IMG/VR virus record: IMGVR_UViG_3300010397_000003 | Coordinates: 1-64,000 of that record | DNA: 64,000 bases | From: a virus | Reading direction: 5' to 3' (one strand) | Part shown: positions 30,964-38,504 of the stretch, in pieces | Position numbering within the stretch: position 1 is the stretch's first letter | How the letters are laid out: every line of letters starts with the position of its first letter | Translations under genes and position numbers: made by a program | The notes under the pieces: generated by a model | Databases searched by the model: none | What the model was told of the DNA's origin: nothing | The model's input: only the letters and a program-made list of their open reading frames with translations

Positions 30964-31208
30964 CTGACAGCAAAGCTAAATCAAAATCAGAAGTAGCACG
31001 TAACATTGCCCGTACTTATTCTGAGGCCGCGCTGATCCCATTGTGTGCCAGTCAAATTGAACTAGCGATTGCTAATGCAGAGTCTCAACTGGCTGAAGAG
31101 GTGCTGAGAGAGATTGCCAGTTTAGAGGAACGAACTGCTTATGCTGTTTATGTTGGCAAACGGCTGCGCGAGTTATTCGCCAAGTTGAATGTGAAGGTGG
31201 AGGGGTAG
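30960..31208 (+). CDS. Hypothetical helical protein, 82 aa
   Basis: ATGA overlap with the upstream stop marks the start. Helices with IELAIANAESQLAEEVLREI and a C-terminal LRELFAKLNVKVEG. Unknown. Confidence 0.55.
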   Translation: MTDSKAKSKSEVARNIARTYSEAALIPLCASQIELAIANAESQLAEEVLREIASLEERTAYAVYVGKRLRELFAKLNVKVEG

Positions 31209-31211
31209 AAG

Positions 31212-31502
31212 ATGATCGTTGAAACAACGCAGAAGGTTGATCCAGAAGTCGCCAGCGACATGCTAAATGGGCTGGCGCGGCTTGATGGGTTTATTTGCGG
31301 CTACGTCCGAATAGATGCCAAGCAGTTCACGTTGGTCACTCTCATTCAATGCAAAGACGGCGACGTGGGGCGCGGGCAGCGTGAAGTGCGATACGTCGAA
31401 GGCCGCGAAGGCGCAAACGACTACCGCAACGCCAAACGGTTTCAGGATGAAGTCAACGAACCGCCCGCACCGTGGCAAGGCAACTTTATCGAGGTTTTGT
31501 GA
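31212..31502 (+). CDS. Hypothetical protein, 96 aa
   Basis: GGAGGGGTAGAAG precedes the ATG. Alpha/beta small protein (DMLNGLARLDGFICGYVRID). Unknown function. Confidence 0.5.
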   Translation: MIVETTQKVDPEVASDMLNGLARLDGFICGYVRIDAKQFTLVTLIQCKDGDVGRGQREVRYVEGREGANDYRNAKRFQDEVNEPPAPWQGNFIEVL

Positions 31503-31523
31503 GCGCAACATATTTACTTCTGT

Positions 31524-31916
31524 ATGACCATTATGAGCCAGAACCTTCTAAAAAACTCTAAGCAAGGGAGTCAAGTATATAATTCCCTTATTTTAAGTAA
31601 TCCACGCCAAGAGATACGCCTTTTCAGGAAGCCGGATTGGGCATTCAAAGGCGATATATCGACCTTCAAGACTAACCGTTGGGCAGAAATGATCACAGGT
31701 AGCAAACACTACCGCCGCCATTGGGACGATGATGATTTTGATGCACTGATAGCTCTGTCATTCACAGATAACGGGCGGTTCTTGTGTGAGTGCGGCAGAT
31801 TCTTTGACGAGCCGTTTGGCGCTTCAAATCACGGTATTTGGCAAATGCACTGCCCGCACTGCGGAGGTAGAAGTTATAAAGAACCCGAGGGAGTTAAAGA
31901 TGCGCGAACAGACTAG
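31524..31916 (+). CDS. Zinc-ribbon protein, 130 aa
   Basis: The C-terminal third has FLCECGRFF and HCPHCGGRS, a C-x-C/C-x2-C ribbon; N-terminal part basic and aromatic. Its first 25 codons contain GTCAAGTATATAATT, a copy of a recurring promoter-like motif. Overlaps the next gene by 17 bases. Confidence 0.5.
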   Translation: MTIMSQNLLKNSKQGSQVYNSLILSNPRQEIRLFRKPDWAFKGDISTFKTNRWAEMITGSKHYRRHWDDDDFDALIALSFTDNGRFLCECGRFFDEPFGASNHGIWQMHCPHCGGRSYKEPEGVKDARTD

Positions 31917-32733
31917 TGAGCCAGCCAAGAGATCGTGCCGAGAGTGTGGGGAGCGAAGCTGGCATTTAGTCGAATGCCCACTGAATACGGAAGGCGCGAG
32001 TCGTCTCTATGTCTCAGACTCTGAGCGCGTCCCTGAACCAGTACCCAACCGGCACGCTTTCCAAGAGCCGGGAGGCGGCCTTGTTGGTTGTTTCAAAGCT
32101 CACCGTGGTCAACCAAAGGATGCAACGGTTCACGCTGCACCACAGAAAGACGAAGCCGAGAGTTTAGGAGTTGAGGCGCAGAAGGTTTACACACAACCTT
32201 TTTTGCGGGCTGCTACACGAATTGTGAAAATATTTCTTTCGCCTCCCGCAGACGAGCGGGCGATTAAGAGCGTCGCGGCCATAATGGAGCAGGAATGGAA
32301 CCGAGCAGCGCCCACCTCAGCCCAGAAGTTAGGTTGTGCCGCTCACGGATTCAAGTTTCGAGAAGGCTGCGATGCTTGTGAATCAACTGCCTCAGCCCCA
32401 GCAGGGCCGGAACTCAAGCAAGTGGTTCAGAAGTTTTTAGATGATGAATGGTGCGGTGTATTGAATGAATATCAGCGCCGCCACATCGCTAAGGAAATCG
32501 AATTCCAATGGGAGTTAGCTAAACTTCGTGCCACCCATGCACCAACAGAGCCAAGTGTAGAGCCAACGATTCGAGTCAGAGCGCAGTGGTTCATTGACCA
32601 CGAGAAGGATCAACACCTTGACCATGCCTGCTTTGAGTGTACAGGCGACGAAGCTACGAAGCGTCACGGATTCACTTGCTACTTTCATCAGGCGGTGGCT
32701 GCTGTCCGTGAGCATTTCCAAAAAGGAGAATAA
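31900..32733 (+). CDS. Hypothetical protein with Cys motifs, 277 aa
   Basis: GAGGGAGTTAAAG precedes the ATG at 31900; a longer in-frame reading is rejected. Cys/His groups at the N-terminus (SCRECGERSWHLVECPLN), the middle (GCAAHGFKFREGCDAC) and the end (HACFECTGDEA, FTCYFH). Looks like a mosaic of small zinc modules. No catalytic motif recognised. Confidence 0.5.
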   Translation: MREQTSEPAKRSCRECGERSWHLVECPLNTEGASRLYVSDSERVPEPVPNRHAFQEPGGGLVGCFKAHRGQPKDATVHAAPQKDEAESLGVEAQKVYTQPFLRAATRIVKIFLSPPADERAIKSVAAIMEQEWNRAAPTSAQKLGCAAHGFKFREGCDACESTASAPAGPELKQVVQKFLDDEWCGVLNEYQRRHIAKEIEFQWELAKLRATHAPTEPSVEPTIRVRAQWFIDHEKDQHLDHACFECTGDEATKRHGFTCYFHQAVAAVREHFQKGE

Positions 32734-32737
32734 GTAA

Positions 32738-32830
32738 ATGTCAGGACTGTGGAGAAACGATTCAGAGACGCCAGAAGGCAAGTATCCGATTGTGCCGCGG
32801 CGGGACGGGAGGAGTCACAACTATGAATGA
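32738..32830 (+). CDS. Truncated small phage protein, 30 aa
   Basis: AAGGAGAATAAGTAA precedes the ATG. It begins LWRNDSETPEGKYPIVPRRD, the start of a known phage family that is normally 60-90 residues long, and then stops early, probably after an indel. Could still produce a short peptide. Confidence 0.45.
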   Translation: MSGLWRNDSETPEGKYPIVPRRDGRSHNYE

Positions 32831-33038
32831 GTCACCCACACCGCCAGAGCGAATCACGTCGCCCGTACCTGATGAACTGTGCCCGCACGTGGAATTAGGA
32901 GAAGAGATGGCTGGCGGTTTTGTCTTTGATGCCGAGAGTCCAAAAGTAAGCGTTGGCATGTGCGAGGTTTGTTTGGCGATCTGCCGCGCTGAATTCATTA
33001 CCGCTGAACCGTTCAGCCTGTACAGGAGAGAGCAATGA
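32823..33038 (+). CDS. Hypothetical protein, 71 aa
   Basis: GGAGGAGTCACAACT precedes the ATG. Contains ELCPHVELG and MCEVCLAIC, a probable zinc site. Overlaps both neighbours by a few bases. Confidence 0.5.
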   Translation: MNESPTPPERITSPVPDELCPHVELGEEMAGGFVFDAESPKVSVGMCEVCLAICRAEFITAEPFSLYRREQ

Positions 33039-33409
33039 GCGAGGACTTTGACAAACTAAAAGCGCGTAAAGACATGCTAGTTCAACGCGAACGAGAAACC
33101 GTCCGCTCCGTCTCTCCTGATGCTGACACGTTAGCCTATTGTGGCTGTGGTGATGGGTTTACGACTACAAATCCAGGTACGTGTGTTAACTGTCTCGCAT
33201 CGCTTACCGCTCCTGATGCTGGAGAGGTAGCGCGGAGAGCGGCAGAGAAGATTTGGGAGAAGTTTCGAGTTTACGATCCCGGTGCAGCAATTAACGAGAT
33301 GCAGATCGACATCTTTGCGGGCATCATTCAATCCGAACTCGCCAACGTCGGTACTCCCGATGCAGATGAGCCGCAGGATTCAGGAACCGCAACCAAAGGT
33401 CATTCGTAG
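33035..33409 (+). CDS. Hypothetical protein, 124 aa
   Basis: N-terminal charged helix, CGCGDGFTTTNPGTCVNC zinc-like group in the middle, and a helical C-terminus (EVARRAAEKIWEKF). Unknown. Confidence 0.5.
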   Translation: MSEDFDKLKARKDMLVQRERETVRSVSPDADTLAYCGCGDGFTTTNPGTCVNCLASLTAPDAGEVARRAAEKIWEKFRVYDPGAAINEMQIDIFAGIIQSELANVGTPDADEPQDSGTATKGHS

Positions 33410-33467
33410 ACGACCGTTCAATTACCACGACCGCTCACTAGCGTTCGCAAAGAAAAGAGGGGAGTAG
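33366..33467 (+). CDS. Short basic ORF, 33 aa, doubtful
   Basis: ATG inside the end of the previous gene; basic peptide ending KKRGE just before the gene at 33470. Coding status uncertain. Confidence 0.25.
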   Translation: MSRRIQEPQPKVIRRRPFNYHDRSLAFAKKRGE

Positions 33468-33469
33468 CA

Positions 33470-34084
33470 ATGGAAAGCGCAATCAGGCAGGCCGGGTTGG
33501 TGGAGTTTCCGCCGTTCATGGGTGAAAGAATTTACATGCGAGAGTTTACGAAGCGCGACGGATTGCCGTCCGATCTCTTGCGCTGGCAGTTTACGATTGA
33601 TGCGATGCTTGCCGAGATCGAAACGGATGGGCCAATCTATCTGATGGTTGATCAGGGATTCGTTAACGCTGGGAATGTACATCGAAGAGGAGGCCCGCAT
33701 GTGGACGGTGCTTGGCATCCCGGCATCTCCGCGCACGGTAATCCTCGCCCGCATCACAACCCCATGCCTGAACCTCGACCCTACCCAAGACACAGCCTAA
33801 AACTCGGCGGACACGGGCATCGCTTTGACGGCTCGTCGGAGTTGATAGTTTTCGCGTCTGACGTGCTGGGGTGTCAAGCTTACGTCGGAAGCTACGACGG
33901 CACGCCAGCAGAAGACGGAGATTGTTCGCGCCTCGACCTTAGCCGCATGACCGTTATCAACATGGAGCCGGGGCGTGTGTGGACGGGAGACGCCTTCACG
34001 ACGATCCACGAATCCGTCCCAGTACAGCACGATTGCCTGCGGACAATGGTGCGCCTAAATGCGCCGAACGCAACACGAACCTAG
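33470..34084 (+). CDS. Putative 2-oxoglutarate/Fe(II) oxygenase-like protein
   Basis: 204 residues. GGPHVDGAWHPG offers an H-x-D pair, and GDAFTTIHESVPV followed by TMVRLNAP offers the distal His and Arg expected in 2OG/Fe(II) dioxygenases, with FASDVLGCQAYVGSY as a strand between. The spacing (about 100 residues from HxD to His) fits. This is inference from motif order; a cupin is the alternative. It ends NATRT in the structured element. Confidence 0.45.
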   Translation: MESAIRQAGLVEFPPFMGERIYMREFTKRDGLPSDLLRWQFTIDAMLAEIETDGPIYLMVDQGFVNAGNVHRRGGPHVDGAWHPGISAHGNPRPHHNPMPEPRPYPRHSLKLGGHGHRFDGSSELIVFASDVLGCQAYVGSYDGTPAEDGDCSRLDLSRMTVINMEPGRVWTGDAFTTIHESVPVQHDCLRTMVRLNAPNATRT

Positions 34085-34147
34085 ACCGTGCAAGCGTCGC
34101 TAACTCAGACCGTGGAATTGAGTTTTGCGACCACGTATTAACAGACC
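34070..34147 (+). ncRNA. Structured dispersed element, copy 2
   Basis: GCAACACGAACCTAGACCG as in copy 1, a CGT-GCAA-GCG hairpin with a GNRA loop, then GTCGC (34096-34100) pairing with GCGAC (34127-34131), and a common TTGAGTTTTG and ATTAACAGA. Pair changes relative to copy 1 keep the stem. It precedes the gene at 34182. Confidence 0.6.
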
Positions 34148-34181
34148 AATTCCCCGTTAATGCAGATGATAAGGAGAAACG

Positions 34182-34451
34182 ATGAAAATAGAAATGACCT
34201 TTGACGGCGTTCGTGTTGACGGAACTTTGGACGGCAAAACCTTTGCTGTTGTGCGACGCGGCGCAGAAACAAGCCTCGAAGGAATCACGGGTGATGACAC
34301 GTTCGGCGGGATGGTCGGTTCTGCGATTCTTGACTTCGCCGGACATGTGCTTGACGGAGCCGTGATTATCATGGAAGCAACTGACGATTTGAAAGTCTGG
34401 GACAAATTGGACGACGATCTTGCGAACGAAGTTTACGACGCGATGATCTGA
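34182..34451 (+). CDS. Hypothetical protein, 89 aa
   Basis: AAGGAGAAACG precedes the ATG. Beta-rich first half (MTFDGVRVDGTLDGKTFAVV), helical second half. Unknown. Confidence 0.55.
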   Translation: MKIEMTFDGVRVDGTLDGKTFAVVRRGAETSLEGITGDDTFGGMVGSAILDFAGHVLDGAVIIMEATDDLKVWDKLDDDLANEVYDAMI

Positions 34452-34460
34452 GGAGCAACC

Positions 34461-34769
34461 ATGACTATGACTAAACCTAATGCAGATGATGAAGCGCGGG
34501 AGATTGTTGGTGCTTTTACTTTGGAGTTAGGCCCAACACGCCGACCGCCAAAAGCAACCGAGGAAATGTTAATGCAAGTTATTGCCGCCGCTCTCACTCG
34601 CTCCCGTCAGCGAGTAGTTGAAGTCGTAAAGGCGAAGCGGGATGAATGGCAACGGCAAGCCGATATCTATGAAGCAGCCGAACATGATTCAGTGTTCGCG
34701 TTTATTAAGTTTGTCGCCGCAGCAAATGAAATTCTCGCTGAGCTAGAGAGGGGGATGGGTAATGGCTGA
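34461..34769 (+). CDS. Hypothetical helical protein, 102 aa
   Basis: Helical; RRPPKATEEMLMQVIAAALT and a basic helix RQRVVEVVKAKRDEWQRQ. Overlaps the next gene by eight bases. Unknown. Confidence 0.5.
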   Translation: MTMTKPNADDEAREIVGAFTLELGPTRRPPKATEEMLMQVIAAALTRSRQRVVEVVKAKRDEWQRQADIYEAAEHDSVFAFIKFVAAANEILAELERGMGNG

Positions 34770-35376
34770 AGAAGACGGAGAGTGGGGCGATATGTATGCC
34801 GACGATGGGCCACGGGATAATCAACCACAAGAACTGCTACCGTGTCCGTTTTGCGGAGAGCGGCCAGTATTGGACGACGCTGGTGACGTGCTGTGCAAAA
34901 AGACTAAATGTCTGGTTCATCCTTTTGTAATTCAAAGCGTGCGAGACGGGAAGCCGCTCAACGATCCAGTGATGGCTTGGAACGCCCGCGCTGCCTGTCC
35001 TGATGAAGTAGAAGCGCCCGACGATGAGATAGTTAAGATTCGTCATGCTTATGGCGGAACAAAGCCAGCATGGTTCAGCGAGCCTCACGCATTTGCTCAG
35101 GTCGCAACCGACATGGATCGTGTCACGTCTACGGTTGCGGCGTTGCGAGAGAGGATCGTCGCACTACAAGAAGAACGCGAGAAAGAAATGTTGGAGGACG
35201 ACGCCTCTAATCAGCCCACCGCCGCCGAAGTTGCAGCGTTACGTGCTGAGAATGAGCGGCAAGATTCGGATCATCTGATGACGGTTGAGCAATATGAAGA
35301 TGAAATTACGTCGCTACGTGCTGAGAACGAAGAACTGAAACAGCGGGGCTGCGGTGAGGGAATGAGGAATGGTTAA
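34762..35376 (+). CDS. Lar-like zinc protein with coiled-coil tail
   Basis: 204 residues. LLPCPFCGERP, CKKTKC and MAWNARA give a Lar-type zinc module at about 25-78, as at 24771. The second half (about 120-200) is a coiled coil with two ALRAEN/SLRAEN repeats. A fusion that may tether the Lar-like module to a complex. Confidence 0.6.
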   Translation: MAEEDGEWGDMYADDGPRDNQPQELLPCPFCGERPVLDDAGDVLCKKTKCLVHPFVIQSVRDGKPLNDPVMAWNARAACPDEVEAPDDEIVKIRHAYGGTKPAWFSEPHAFAQVATDMDRVTSTVAALRERIVALQEEREKEMLEDDASNQPTAAEVAALRAENERQDSDHLMTVEQYEDEITSLRAENEELKQRGCGEGMRNG

Positions 35377-35581
35377 GCTAACAGACCTGTCATTGGTTCA
35401 AATCAAGCCCTTCGTTGACACGGACGGTAATCCGCGCCGTGTTTTAGAATTGGTTTTTGAGTGCGGGCAGAGAGTTAAAGTCTCACCCGAATCGTTAATT
35501 GCCTTCGCGGAACGCGCGATTCGGCAAGCCGAAGCTGCTAAAGATAACGAGCCGTCCCGTGAACACGCCGCCGAGCGATAG
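35369..35581 (+). CDS. Hypothetical protein, 70 aa
   Basis: Beta strands (VQIKPFVDTDGNPRRVLELV) and a helix (LIAFAERAIRQAEAA). The end of the gene lies in a composite-repeat copy. Unknown. Confidence 0.5.
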   Translation: MVKLTDLSLVQIKPFVDTDGNPRRVLELVFECGQRVKVSPESLIAFAERAIRQAEAAKDNEPSREHAAER

Positions 35582-35635
35582 CGAGTGGTCGCCTTGAGGC
35601 TTACCGAGTTACTGTGAATGCCCTGGGCTTTGAAA
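35574..35635 (+). repeat. Composite repeat copy
   Basis: GAGCGATAGCGAGTGGTCGCC, split here as GAGCGATAGCGAG plus TGGTCGCC, followed by GTGAATGCCCTGGGCTTTG. It closes the contiguous right operon before the disturbed segment. Confidence 0.5.
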
Positions 35636-35665
35636 CCGATAATTCTTTTTCTGAAACCGATCTAT

Positions 35666-36137
35666 TCAAGCAAGAGGATCGCGTAGCCCTCGATCCCTCA
35701 ACGGCTTGGTTGATAAGAGATCCGCTTCGGTGTTTTGTTCGCGCGGAATCCACTGGTAAACGACGTTCGGTAATTGGTTCGCCAAGGCCCGCGCCTCATC
35801 GTATTTCGGCAAGTAAATCGGGTCGCGCTTGCGCTTCACTTTCATCCGGCCCGAAATCTGGCTGATGATCATATCCGCATCACCAAAGACTTTCGCCTCG
35901 GTAATGCCATGCTCGATCAGGTATCGGAGAACCAGGCAGAGCCCGCCGTACTCGGCCAGATTGTTTGACGTGCGGCCGTCTCCTAAATACTCCGACAGTT
36001 CCGCGATCGTCGCACCGTTGCGTTTGATTACCGCTCCACAGGCAGGAAGGACCGCCAGGGTTCGGCCACGTCGCGCCATCAAACCAACATTCGACTTCAT
36101 ATTGCTTGTTTGGATCGATCTGTTCTTGAAATAACAT
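35666..36137 (-). pseudogene. rnhA: RNase HI with +1 frameshift
   Basis: GGAGATCAGA precedes ATG 36137. Frame 1 gives 33 residues ending ECWFDGATWPNPGG, the RNase HI start with the first catalytic Asp. The rest reads in the +1 frame: ACGAVIKRNGATIAELSEYL, NNLAEYGGL (Glu), VFGDADMIISQ (Asp), EQNTEADLLS (Asp). All four catalytic residues survive across the two frames, which meet in GGTCCTTCCTGCC near 36070. Either a one-base insertion, a sequencing error or a programmed shift. Opposite strand to its neighbours. Confidence 0.75.
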
Positions 36138-36263
36138 TCTGATCTCCTTCAGGTAAAAACAGACTGAGGGATTCCCTTCGGCATGCATGCTGTCTTATGC
36201 TCTGGGTATTGCCTTACTCGTTAGCGAAGAGAATTAACCATTAATTTCAGCGCAATTATATAC

Positions 36264-36292
36264 TTGACATACCCAGACTGGTTTGGTAGCAT
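36264..36292 (+). promoter_or_regulatory. Promoter of the transposase gene
   Basis: TTGACA (36264-36269), a 17-base spacer and TAGCAT (36287-36292). Upstream is AATTATATAC, part of a motif found three times in the window. Confidence 0.6.
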
Positions 36293-36320
36293 GGTTTCGT
36301 TAAGGAAAGGCGCGAAACCG

Positions 36321-37346
36321 ATGAACCTAGCAGACCTAATGGAGCGATTCGCAACGGTAGAAGCTGCGAGAGAATATCTTGAGAAAGAGCGTTGGCCAGA
36401 AGGCCCGGAATGCCCGCACTGTGGGCTTGTGGGTGAAGCCTACAAGATAACTCCAAAGCCGCGCCACATACCGGACGAATACCAGACGAAGCGCGAAGTA
36501 GCTGCGCAAGCCAAACGAGTACGCAAACCGCGTCAAGGTCTCTGGAAGTGTAAAGACTGCCGTAAGCCGTTCACTGTTACCGTTGGCACTATCTTTGAAG
36601 ATTCACATATCCCGCTTAACAAGTGGGTGATCGCTGTTCATCTCATGTGCGCCAGCAAAAAAGGAATGAGTGCGCATCAGATTCACCGGATGCTCGGAGT
36701 GACTTACAAAACGGCGTGGTTTATGTGTCACCGCATCCGCTACGGAATGTCTCAAGAACCTCTGGCCTCGCAGCTTACGGGCGTTGTAGAGGCCGATGAA
36801 ACCTACGTTGGCGGTCGTCTGCGACATAAACAATCTACTCAGGTCAAACAAGGCGTGCGTGCACAGGATCGCGTTTCACCGTTTGACAATAAAGCCGCCG
36901 TCTTTTCAATCCTGCAACGTGACGGCCGCGTGCGCTCTACGCATATGGATCGCGTCACTGGCGAGAACCTGAAAGCCGCAATCAAGCAAGTCTGCGCGCC
37001 GGACGCGCATATCATCACGGACAATTATCCGGGCTACAAACGTCTCAAGAGTGAATTCAAACACTCTAGCGTCAATCACTCTGCCGGAGAATACGCACGC
37101 TGGGAAGATGGCGTCTGCATCACGACGAATTCAATCGAGGGTTTCTTTTCAATTCTCAAGCGCGGCATTAATGGAACGTATCATCACGTTTCCAAACAAC
37201 ATCTTCACCGCTATCTCTCAGAGTTTGATTTCAGATACAACGCCCGCAAGATGACTGATAGTGATCGCCGTGAAGCCGCGCTCAAGGGTTTCTCAGGCAA
37301 GCGGCTCATGCTTCACGATCCTATTGGCAAGACTGGCGAAAACTAA
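36321..37346 (+). CDS. IS1595-type transposase
   Basis: 341 residues from the ATG preceded by GGAAAGG; an upstream ATG at 36291 is possible. N-terminal zinc ribbon (CPHCG, then CKDC), an HTH (HQIHRMLGVTYKTAWFM), the catalytic core VVEADETYVGG, IITDNYPGYK and NSIEGFFSILKRG. This is the IS1595/ISXO2 DDE-type layout. No terminal inverted repeats or target duplication are visible in the flanks, so it may be a stranded or domesticated copy. Confidence 0.85.
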   Translation: MNLADLMERFATVEAAREYLEKERWPEGPECPHCGLVGEAYKITPKPRHIPDEYQTKREVAAQAKRVRKPRQGLWKCKDCRKPFTVTVGTIFEDSHIPLNKWVIAVHLMCASKKGMSAHQIHRMLGVTYKTAWFMCHRIRYGMSQEPLASQLTGVVEADETYVGGRLRHKQSTQVKQGVRAQDRVSPFDNKAAVFSILQRDGRVRSTHMDRVTGENLKAAIKQVCAPDAHIITDNYPGYKRLKSEFKHSSVNHSAGEYARWEDGVCITTNSIEGFFSILKRGINGTYHHVSKQHLHRYLSEFDFRYNARKMTDSDRREAALKGFSGKRLMLHDPIGKTGEN

Positions 37347-37366
37347 ACCAATCGACTAGGCTATAG

Positions 37367-37453
37367 TGGTGGGGACGACGGGATTTGAACCCGCATGGTC
37401 GTGAGACCGAAAGTTTCCTAGGCTTGCGCGTTTACCAATTTCGCCACGTCCCC
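37367..37453 (-). tRNA. Class-II tRNA, Leu-like, with abnormal anticodon arm
   Basis: Minus-strand acceptor GGGGACG pairs with CGTCCCC, discriminator A and an encoded CCA. D arm GCG-AAATTGGTAAA-CGC, variable arm GGTC-TCAC-GACC, T arm GCGGG-TTCAAAT-CCCGT are regular and Leu-like. The anticodon region GCAAGCCTAGGAAACTTTC does not give five pairs around a 7-nt loop: a 9-nt loop CCTAGGAAA (UAG, Leu) or a poor 7-nt one (AGG) are the options. Function may be impaired. Confidence 0.75.
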
Positions 37454-37476
37454 ACTATCTCAAAAGAACTGCTACC

Positions 37477-37514
37477 GGCCCGGTCTTGAGTCTTTGCGGG
37501 AATTAGACCGGGCC
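37477..37514 (+). terminator. Strong terminator
   Basis: GGCCCGGTCT and AGACCGGGCC form a perfect 10-bp stem with an 18-nt loop, followed on the plus strand by TTAGTGTTTGTT. Closes transcription from the transposase side. Confidence 0.75.
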
Positions 37515-37594
37515 TTAGTGTTTGTTACGGCCCTTCGCGTTTGAGCAGCAAAGCAATTTGAACGCGAGAGGCTATGTATCTAACTTCATAACAC

Positions 37595-37745
37595 CACCTC
37601 GCACCTCGCACCTCGCATTATGTTTAGGCGAGTCTGCCAATTCCGTCAAAATGGAAAGAAAAGTTTTTTAATCTTCCAGTGGAAACTATTGGAGAATAAA
37701 TTACAGTGGAAAGAATTAGGTGGATACTTTACAGGGGGGGGGGCG
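37595..37745. repeat. Short tandem repeats and a G10 run in a gene-free stretch
   Basis: Three CACCTCG heptamers near 37600, two copies of CAGTGGAAA (about 37677 and 37704) and ten consecutive G at 37734-37743. No gene in 37454-37749. Confidence 0.6.
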
Positions 37746-37749
37746 TAAC

Positions 37750-38016
37750 TTATTCGATCTTTTCCTTCCATCCCGGTTTTCCGATTCGATCCCACGTGAA
37801 ATCATAACCAAAGGTTTTCATAAGCCTTACTGCGCGATTTATCTGTTGTCTAAATTGTTCTCTACACTTCTCTGTGTGACGTTTTTTCTGACCTAGACCG
37901 CACGGGCAGAAAACGTCCGTAGCTTGCCTGAGAGTGACGGCGGGATACGCATATTTTCCGTCAAGCGCAGCAAGTGCTAAATGTCGTTTTGAAGGTGGTT
38001 GCCCGCCCTGAAGCGT
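37750..38016 (-). pseudogene. 5'-truncated ORF, 88 codons without a start
   Basis: An uninterrupted frame with protein-like content (YAYPAVTLRQATDVF, CPCGLGQKKRHTEKC, INRAVRLMKTFGYDF) ending in TAA. It opens after a TGA at 38017 and has no ATG, GTG or TTG before a late Met. The CPCG...KC arrangement looks like a zinc site. Probably the remains of a gene. Confidence 0.5.
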
Positions 38017-38103
38017 TCAGGAAATCGCAACTTGTCCCCTATCTGGCCGGACAGGGTTAAGGCGCGGCGAAAGTTGTTAGCGAGAGTTTACATCAATGGT
38101 AGA

Positions 38104-38271
38104 ATGCGGGAAATGAAAGCAGAACGAAACACGAATCCTGCCGGACGTGAGGGAAGACCTATTAGCCTTCATCCGCTGAAACCACGCGATGCGATCCGTG
38201 GTCTTCTAGCTGTGAAGCCACCACCGAAAGACACTCACAAAGCAGAGAAGAAAACTAAGCGCAAAAAGTAG
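38104..38271 (+). CDS. Conserved small basic protein, 55 aa
   Basis: Begins near MKAERNTNPAGREGRPISLH, a recognisable short family (NTNPAG-EG-P-SLHPL...A...LL-VKP) of phages and plasmids with unknown role. TAGAAT at 38100-38105 sits directly before the start, so the transcript may be leaderless. Confidence 0.55.
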   Translation: MREMKAERNTNPAGREGRPISLHPLKPRDAIRGLLAVKPPPKDTHKAEKKTKRKK

Positions 38272-38276
38272 AACCT

Positions 38277-38504
38277 ATGACAGGTACAATACTTAGAGGC
38301 GACGCCCTAGTGATCGAAAATATTGACTAAAGAGTTGGTCGGGCGATTTTACAGCGCCACAAGCAACTCTCTTCGAGCCGGGGGAGTATTGCGATTTACA
38401 GTTGGTAGATGGTCGCGGGGGAGGCTTTTTCATTTCCAACATCCGCTTCCGAAGCGGCAGACCTATTTCGGTTGAATTTGTCGGTTCTGGTGACTTGAAG
38501 TAAG
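38277..38504 (+). pseudogene. Probable frameshifted small gene
   Basis: ATG 38277 reads 17 codons (ILRGDALVIENID) to TAA. An adjacent frame then reads about 57 codons of protein-like, beta-rich sequence (SGDFTAPQATLFEPGEYCDL, ISNIRFRSGRPISVEFVG) to TAA 38502. They join if a single-base indel near 38330 is assumed. Confidence 0.45.

Noticed and set aside
36250-37460. Complete IS1595 element with terminal inverted repeats
   Set aside because: Comparison of the left flank with the reverse complement of the right flank shows only short chance matches (TGGTTT); no target duplication was found.
37999-38103. Longer N-terminus for the 55-aa protein at 38104
   Set aside because: The family starts at the later Met, and the extra codons overlap a degenerate minus-strand ORF.
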